64,000 nucleotides of DNA from Leptospira biflexa serovar Patoc strain 'Patoc 1 (Paris)' (GTDB taxonomy: Bacteria; Spirochaetota; Leptospiria; Leptospirales; Leptospiraceae), in NCBI RefSeq assembly GCF_000017685.1, contig NC_010602.1:2856001-2920000 (forward strand), read 5' to 3'. The first letter of the stretch is position 1, and every line of letters starts with the position of its first letter. The notes below the pieces were generated by a model. The model did not search any database and was not told where the DNA came from. It saw only the letters and a list, made by a program, of their open reading frames with translations. The translations under genes were made by a program, and so were the position numbers. This document shows, one piece after another, positions 59,719-64,000 of this stretch.

Positions 59719-60324
59719 CTATTTTGAAATCTTAAAACTGCTCACGATTTGTTTTACCTCTTCCAAGATAGGTTCAAAATCATTTTGAACCATTCCGGAT
59801 CCAATCATGTAAAAATAACCTTTCCTTGGAAAAATCCAAATCGCAGAAACCACCTGGGTTTCGTTTTGATCTTCGTCCATAATGATATGGGAAAAAAGAG
59901 CAAATCCAGCTAAATTTCCATTGATCCGAACTGCTTTAGGTTCGATTAGGTATTCAAATTTTTTAAGAGCCATGGACACTCGGAACAAATAGGTTCGAAG
60001 ATCCACTGGTATATTATGAAACTCTAATTCTGATTTTAGAGCTTTGATATTGATGATAGTTAAATATTGATCAATCTCTGGGTCGCCCTTCCGAATGGAA
60101 AACAAAGGAAGTTCATTATTTTCATGTAATAGTTTTGTAAATGTCTTCGATTCCAAATGTAATTGATTTTTACTATCTCGAAACTCCTCATCTGTTACAT
60201 CTTCCCAAGTATCAGGTTTTTCAATGGACAAACCCAATGATTTTAATTCTACCTTTTTTTTAGGATTTGCAAATAAGAAAGACGTTAAGATGAGAGGAAC
60301 GAATATCCAATACTGTTGTTTCAT
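59719..60324 (-). CDS. Secreted hypothetical protein (DcrB/PsbP-like fold)
   Basis: A 201-residue protein with a signal peptide (1-19, YWIFVPLILTSFLFA). The mature part has the layout of DcrB/PsbP-like proteins: LGLSIEKPDTWEDVTDEEF, a middle beta sheet region, then AIWIFPRKGYFYMIGSGMVQ and a final helix EEVKQIVSSFKI. Its ATG overlaps the end of the WG-repeat gene by 4 bases, so both are translated from one mRNA. Function unknown. Confidence 0.7.
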   Translation of the reverse strand: MKQQYWIFVPLILTSFLFANPKKKVELKSLGLSIEKPDTWEDVTDEEFRDSKNQLHLESKTFTKLLHENNELPLFSIRKGDPEIDQYLTIINIKALKSELEFHNIPVDLRTYLFRVSMALKKFEYLIEPKAVRINGNLAGFALFSHIIMDEDQNETQVVSAIWIFPRKGYFYMIGSGMVQNDFEPILEEVKQIVSSFKISK

Positions 60325-61445
60325 TTGTTTTTACATCCCCTTAAATTGACAAATCCCCACTTATCCTTGATCACAAACGTAAACACTCCATCTTTGAATT
60401 GGTCAAGTTTCTCAAACAAAGGAGGGATTACCCATTCTGCATTGGTAGCGATAAACCCACGTTTTCCACCATCTTCTACAACTGCAAGACCCTCATGGAA
60501 GGAGGAAATATGAGAAAATTTAGGTTCCACTAAATATTCACCATTTCGATTGATGATCCCAACTTTATCACCAATAGTAACGCTCGCAAAACCTTCGCTA
60601 AAGTCATATTCCGAATCAAATTTTGCTTCAATGACAACCTTTCCGTTTTGATCCAAAAATCCCCATTTTTTTCCTTGTTCAAAACGAACGAGTCCCTCTT
60701 TGAAATTTCCCAGGTATTCATAAATGGGTGGTATGATTACATTGAAGTTAGAATCCATAATTCCCATTTTCTGATAATGTTTGAATACGATTGTACCTTC
60801 ATAAAAATAACCACGCAGATCATATTTTTCATGGATAAACTTTTTTTCTTGGCCTTTCGCGTTGATGAGTCCTTGGTGTTCTTCCCGTTTAAAGACAGCC
60901 CAACCATTAAAAAACCCTGTGATAAAATCGTATTGGATGGGTACGACAATTTTTCCGTTGCGATCAATTAATCCGTATTTTTTATTGATTTCGACTCCCG
61001 CCACACCATTTTGAAAGTTGTAGGTCATGTCATAATACTTTCCACCTAACAAATCGCCATTTTTGTTTAAAAATCCCCGCGGATCTTTTCGATCATCACC
61101 TTCCCGAAATACAACATAACCTTCATGGAAATCTCCTATAAAAGAAAATTCAAAATCCATTACTTCCTTTTCATCTAAGTCAATGAATCCAAATTTTCCA
61201 TTTTTTTTAGTACGAATCCAATCATCGGAAACAGGCGAAAGATCATCATAAATGATTTTACTCACTTTGATTCTTTTATCATTAAAAGTAAGACGGTGAC
61301 TTGGTTCGCCACTGGTTTGAATGTTGGTGAGTTGGAACCGGAGGTCACACCCTCTCACCGTTGGGTTTTTGTTATGAGGTAGGCTCGAACACAAAATGGT
61401 TGTTAGACAAAGTGAAAGGACTGTAACACGTAGAAGGCATTTCAT
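60321..61445 (-). CDS. WG-repeat lipoprotein
   Basis: A 374-residue lipoprotein with lipobox TILCS (about Cys19). From about residue 80 to 370 there are about ten WG-type repeats with the core K-x-G-[F/L]-I-[D/N]-x-[N/K]-G-x-[V/E] (for example KKYGLIDRNGKIVVPIQYDF, KKWGFLDQNGKVVIEAKFDS, DKVGIINRNGEYLVEPKFSH). WG proteins are thought to form extended or propeller-like binding surfaces. It overlaps the DcrB-like gene by 4 bases. Ligand unknown. Confidence 0.88.
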   Translation of the reverse strand: MKCLLRVTVLSLCLTTILCSSLPHNKNPTVRGCDLRFQLTNIQTSGEPSHRLTFNDKRIKVSKIIYDDLSPVSDDWIRTKKNGKFGFIDLDEKEVMDFEFSFIGDFHEGYVVFREGDDRKDPRGFLNKNGDLLGGKYYDMTYNFQNGVAGVEINKKYGLIDRNGKIVVPIQYDFITGFFNGWAVFKREEHQGLINAKGQEKKFIHEKYDLRGYFYEGTIVFKHYQKMGIMDSNFNVIIPPIYEYLGNFKEGLVRFEQGKKWGFLDQNGKVVIEAKFDSEYDFSEGFASVTIGDKVGIINRNGEYLVEPKFSHISSFHEGLAVVEDGGKRGFIATNAEWVIPPLFEKLDQFKDGVFTFVIKDKWGFVNLRGCKNK

Positions 61446-61489
61446 TTGTTGGTTATTATTTTAGATGCCATTCTCATTGGATACCAATT

Positions 61490-61566
61490 TTCCTGCGCCC
61501 CGGATTGCAGCGGAAATCCTTTGCGTAAGCAAAGATTGGAGCGAAAAGCCGGAAATGTGCGCCCAA
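61490..61566. repeat. GC-rich intergenic element with hairpin
   Basis: A block much richer in GC than its surroundings, starting TGCGCCCCGGATTGCAGCGG and ending GCCGGAAATGTGCGCCC. It contains the hairpin CTTTGC-GTAA-GCAAAG (61519-61534), and the outer parts carry the near-repeated words GATTGCAGCG and GATTGGAGCG. It resembles a dispersed REP-like repeat of the genome. It lies between divergent lipoprotein genes. Confidence 0.55.
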
Positions 61567-61802
61567 AGAAAAACAAAACAAACATTGATTCCAAGCCACC
61601 TATAATTGCTTAATCTCGTTAGGTGGTAAAAGTGTCCTTTTTTGGTCGAATTTCGAATCCTTTTTAGTTGCAAATATCATGATCATCAATTGATACGCTT
61701 CAAATCGTTTGAATTTGATTTGGTTGTATTTGATGATTTCGATTGACGACATCAAATATTTCGTATCAGAATGGTAACTCTGCAAAAATAGGAAATAATT
61801 TA

Positions 61803-63266
61803 ATGAATCGCTCGTTCCTGTTCCTTTTATTGATCACTCTCTTTTTTCAAGCAAACTGTCTATACAATCCAATTGTTAGAGAAGTATTGGAACTTGATGG
61901 ACAAGGAAAAAAAGATGAATATTTGAAATACCTTCCATTTTTCCTTGGTCCTTCTTCCATAGGAGCAAGAATGACTCCAACGCTTGGAAATCTCATCAGA
62001 ACAGATTCTCAAATTCACGTTGTCTTTAATCGAAGTATGGATCCGGAAAGTTTTTCGGCGATTTTAGGCTCTTCCTTAACAACGGTTTGGTCCGATACAT
62101 TCCAATCGAATGACACTGTGACTCTCACGGGAAACCATCCATTAGGAATCATCACCTTTACAATGGATGCTAAGGATTCGAATGGAAATCAAATGCAGAC
62201 GATCACGGGAAATTACACAGTTGTATCCACAAACACAAATCTTTATTACGTTAGTGTATTTGGAAATGATGGAAATCTGGGAACAACTCCAACGAATCCA
62301 AAACAATCAATCTTATCTGCTATCAGTGGTTCCGTATCACCTGCTGCGATTCTTGTCTCTGCTGGAGAATATCCACTAACAGCAAGTTTGTCGTTAATGG
62401 AAGGAATCTCTCTTTACGGAGGGTTTAGTCAAGATTTTCTCAATCGGGATCTATCGGCGAGCACTACTCGTATATTTGATTCGAGAACAGGATCTGATTT
62501 GATTGCCATTGTTGCGGGTCCTGCAGTCAGTGTGGCAACCTATTTTGATGGTTTTACAGTCCAAAGTGCAAATGATCCTGCAACCATCCAAAGCACTGCC
62601 TTTTTTTGTAATGGAGGTTCGCCTATCATTTCGAGGAATCGGATGTTAGGTGGAACTGCTTCGACTGGTTCTGGGTATTCAATTGGAATTCGGATTTCTG
62701 GTGCTTCACCCAATATCATCGATAATTATAACATTCAAGCAGGGGATGCTCTCGATACATTTGGGATCTTCATCGAAAATTCTTCCTCTCCCACAATTAC
62801 AAACAATACAATTTCGGGAGGATCGGCTGCTGGTTCTGATCATGCGTTGTATTCTGGTCCACAAAACAATAACCCTATCATTTCGAACAATGTCATTTCT
62901 GGAAAAACAGGAAGTATATCATATGGATTGAATTCGAGTTTTCCGTCTAACGTCACTTTAACGAACAATTTCATTAATGGAGGATCGGGAAATTTGAGTA
63001 TCGCAATCTACAATGGGGCTGGAAACGGCACGAGCCGTGGAAATTATTCTTCCAACCGACTCTTCACATCCGGCGGAACAAATCGATTTTGTATGTACGA
63101 AGCAGGCATTACAGCTCCAACGTATAATAGTCCCATCAGTTTTAACAATAACCAGTTATTCGATTGCCCTTCTGGTTTGTATTTTGACAACAATACTCCG
63201 ATCTTTGATTTCAATACAATCAATGGTCTTACCATTGGTGGAGCACTTTACACAGGCAATTTTTAA
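61803..63266 (+). CDS. Lipoprotein with right-handed beta-helix (DUF1565-like)
   Basis: A 487-residue lipoprotein with lipobox FQANC (Cys19). About residues 60-140 form an Ig-like domain (HVVFNRSMDPESFSAILGSS), then YYVSVFGNDGNLGTTPTNPK introduces a DUF1565-like parallel beta-helix (about 145-480) with many N-x-I/V-x-x-N-x-I turns (IIDNYNIQAG, PTITNNTISGG, PIISNNVISG, NVTLTNNFING). Such helices often bind or cut polysaccharides, but no catalytic residues are obvious. ATG at 61803 with AGGAAAT upstream is preferred to the longer frame. Confidence 0.85.
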   Translation: MNRSFLFLLLITLFFQANCLYNPIVREVLELDGQGKKDEYLKYLPFFLGPSSIGARMTPTLGNLIRTDSQIHVVFNRSMDPESFSAILGSSLTTVWSDTFQSNDTVTLTGNHPLGIITFTMDAKDSNGNQMQTITGNYTVVSTNTNLYYVSVFGNDGNLGTTPTNPKQSILSAISGSVSPAAILVSAGEYPLTASLSLMEGISLYGGFSQDFLNRDLSASTTRIFDSRTGSDLIAIVAGPAVSVATYFDGFTVQSANDPATIQSTAFFCNGGSPIISRNRMLGGTASTGSGYSIGIRISGASPNIIDNYNIQAGDALDTFGIFIENSSSPTITNNTISGGSAAGSDHALYSGPQNNNPIISNNVISGKTGSISYGLNSSFPSNVTLTNNFINGGSGNLSIAIYNGAGNGTSRGNYSSNRLFTSGGTNRFCMYEAGITAPTYNSPISFNNNQLFDCPSGLYFDNNTPIFDFNTINGLTIGGALYTGNF

Positions 63267-63378
63267 GTTCCATGTTAGATTCAGCAAGTGTCCGTGCTAA
63301 GCCATTCGCCCCGACTGACTACCCCCAACCAATCAGTTACCAACCTAACGTTCGTAAGGATCAGGTTCGAATATCGCA

Positions 63379-64000
63379 CTACCTATATCGTGACTTTTTG
63401 GCTCTCGGTGATTTTTTTGCACTAGGAGATGATTTTTTAGGCTCAGACTTATAGCCTGAATCACTTGGTTTTCTTTTTTCCGATTGCCCTTGACTCCTAT
63501 TTGAGTTTTGTTTGGAGTTCTGCTGTGAGTTTCTGTTTCTGCCAGAAGAACTATCTCCCGATTGCGTAGGGCGTCTTTGGCCTCGATTGCCGCCACCTCC
63601 AGATCCATGGAGTTTGGGAGCCTTGCCTGTATGCGATTCCACCCGCGCTGCATGGTAAGGATGGTCCCGATCCACTGGGATCGAGATTCCAATCACTTTT
63701 TCAATGTCTTTGATCAGTGATCTTTCGTCTGCCTCTGCGATGGCAATGGCGATTCCATTTTTCCCTGCACGTGCTGTACGTCCAATTCGGTGTACATAGG
63801 TTTCAGGAACATAAGGAATTTCATAATTAATGACATGTGTGATGTCATCGATGTCGATTCCTCTGGCAGCCAAATCAGTTGCCACAAGAGCTCTGTTTTT
63901 TCCTGAACGAAAATCTTCTAAGGCTCTTTGTCTAGCAGATTGACTTTTGTTGCCGTGAATGACATCCGTTTTGATTCCACTTTTGTTTAAGAGTTCCGAA
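63379..64000 (-). CDS. DEAD-box RNA helicase, C-terminal part (truncated by window edge)
   Basis: The C-terminal 206 residues of a DEAD-box RNA helicase; the frame is open through the right edge (DVIHGNKSQSARQRALEDF is motif IV/V context). Motif V is ATDLAARGIDIDDITHVINY and motif VI is YVHRIGRTARAGKNG. After the helicase core there is a Lys/Arg, Ser, Asn and Gly rich tail (GSGGGGNRGQRR, NSQQNSKQNSNRSQGQ, KKSPRAKKSRYR) for RNA binding, as in RhlE-type helicases. It probably helps ribosome assembly or cold growth. It converges on the beta-helix gene. Confidence 0.93.
   Translation of the reverse strand, partial: SELLNKSGIKTDVIHGNKSQSARQRALEDFRSGKNRALVATDLAARGIDIDDITHVINYEIPYVPETYVHRIGRTARAGKNGIAIAIAEADERSLIKDIEKVIGISIPVDRDHPYHAARVESHTGKAPKLHGSGGGGNRGQRRPTQSGDSSSGRNRNSQQNSKQNSNRSQGQSEKRKPSDSGYKSEPKKSSPSAKKSPRAKKSRYR

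Noticed and set aside
1..64000. CRISPR arrays, tRNA or rRNA genes, transposases, phage genes
   Set aside because: No regularly spaced repeats, no cloverleaf sequence, and no mobile-element protein was seen in any frame.

Overview
The window (about 36-38% GC by eye) looks like chromosomal DNA of a spirochaete of the genus Leptospira, most likely one of the environmental (saprophytic) species. Grounds: many lipoproteins with loose spirochaetal lipoboxes (Cys preceded by F, Y, N or S), membrane-anchored AraC- and LuxR-type regulators, lipoproteins with NHL, LamG, WG and delta-60-like repeats, and AT-rich intergenic DNA. No tRNA, rRNA, CRISPR array, transposase or prophage gene was seen. The genus is inferred from protein style and not from any marker gene.

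1-2.5 kb: end of a TonB-dependent receptor, a lipoprotein and a convergent PepSY-type membrane protein (metal or iron uptake style). 2.6-21.4 kb: a compact nitrate-assimilation and molybdenum-cofactor island. It holds a MOT1-type molybdate permease, a giant assimilatory nitrate reductase fused to its own FAD reductase (NasA-NasC type), NirB, NirD, the sirohaem methyltransferase CobA, a MoaC-MoaB fusion, MoeA, a NarK-type nitrate transporter, a second molybdopterin oxidoreductase of unknown substrate, a MoeB-rhodanese fusion, MoaA, MoaD, MoaE, MobA and a HAD phosphatase. Together they import nitrate and molybdate, build Moco and part of sirohaem, and reduce nitrate to ammonium. Three transcription units of this island (nasA, nirB operon, narK) each start with a sigma-54 type GG-N10-GC promoter. 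A 21-bp box with 16 of 16 identical fixed positions lies 106-187 bp upstream of them, as expected for an activator site. This regulon is the best-supported new observation in the window.

21.4-28.5 kb: a histidine kinase with a duplicated membrane module next to it, an M14 peptidase, an alpha/beta hydrolase, a MarR repressor with two perfect palindromic operators and its SnoaL-like target, an Rnk/GreA-like factor, a glycosyltransferase and an OmpA-like lipoprotein. 28.6-43.7 kb: large repeat lipoproteins, a sulfide:quinone-reductase-like flavoprotein preceded by a near-perfect 35-bp palindrome, a 7TM sensor kinase, and three decayed genes (an AraC regulator, a LamG lipoprotein with an in-frame stop, an outer-membrane protein), followed by a DUF4386 protein, an intact 7TM-AraC regulator, a rhodanese and an RRM protein.

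43.7-46.6 kb: a single-chain ferredoxin-reductase-AlkB-like hydroxylase with an overlapping convergent TetR regulator. 46.7-64 kb: a membrane LuxR-type regulator with a nearby palindrome, a run of envelope lipoproteins and secreted proteins (GyrI-like, cupredoxin-like, NADase-type glycan-binding, DsbA-like, ankyrin, SH3-TPR), another 7TM-AraC regulator, a DJ-1/PfpI-like protein, WG-repeat and beta-helix proteins, two GC-rich intergenic elements, and the C-terminal part of a DEAD-box RNA helicase running off the right edge.
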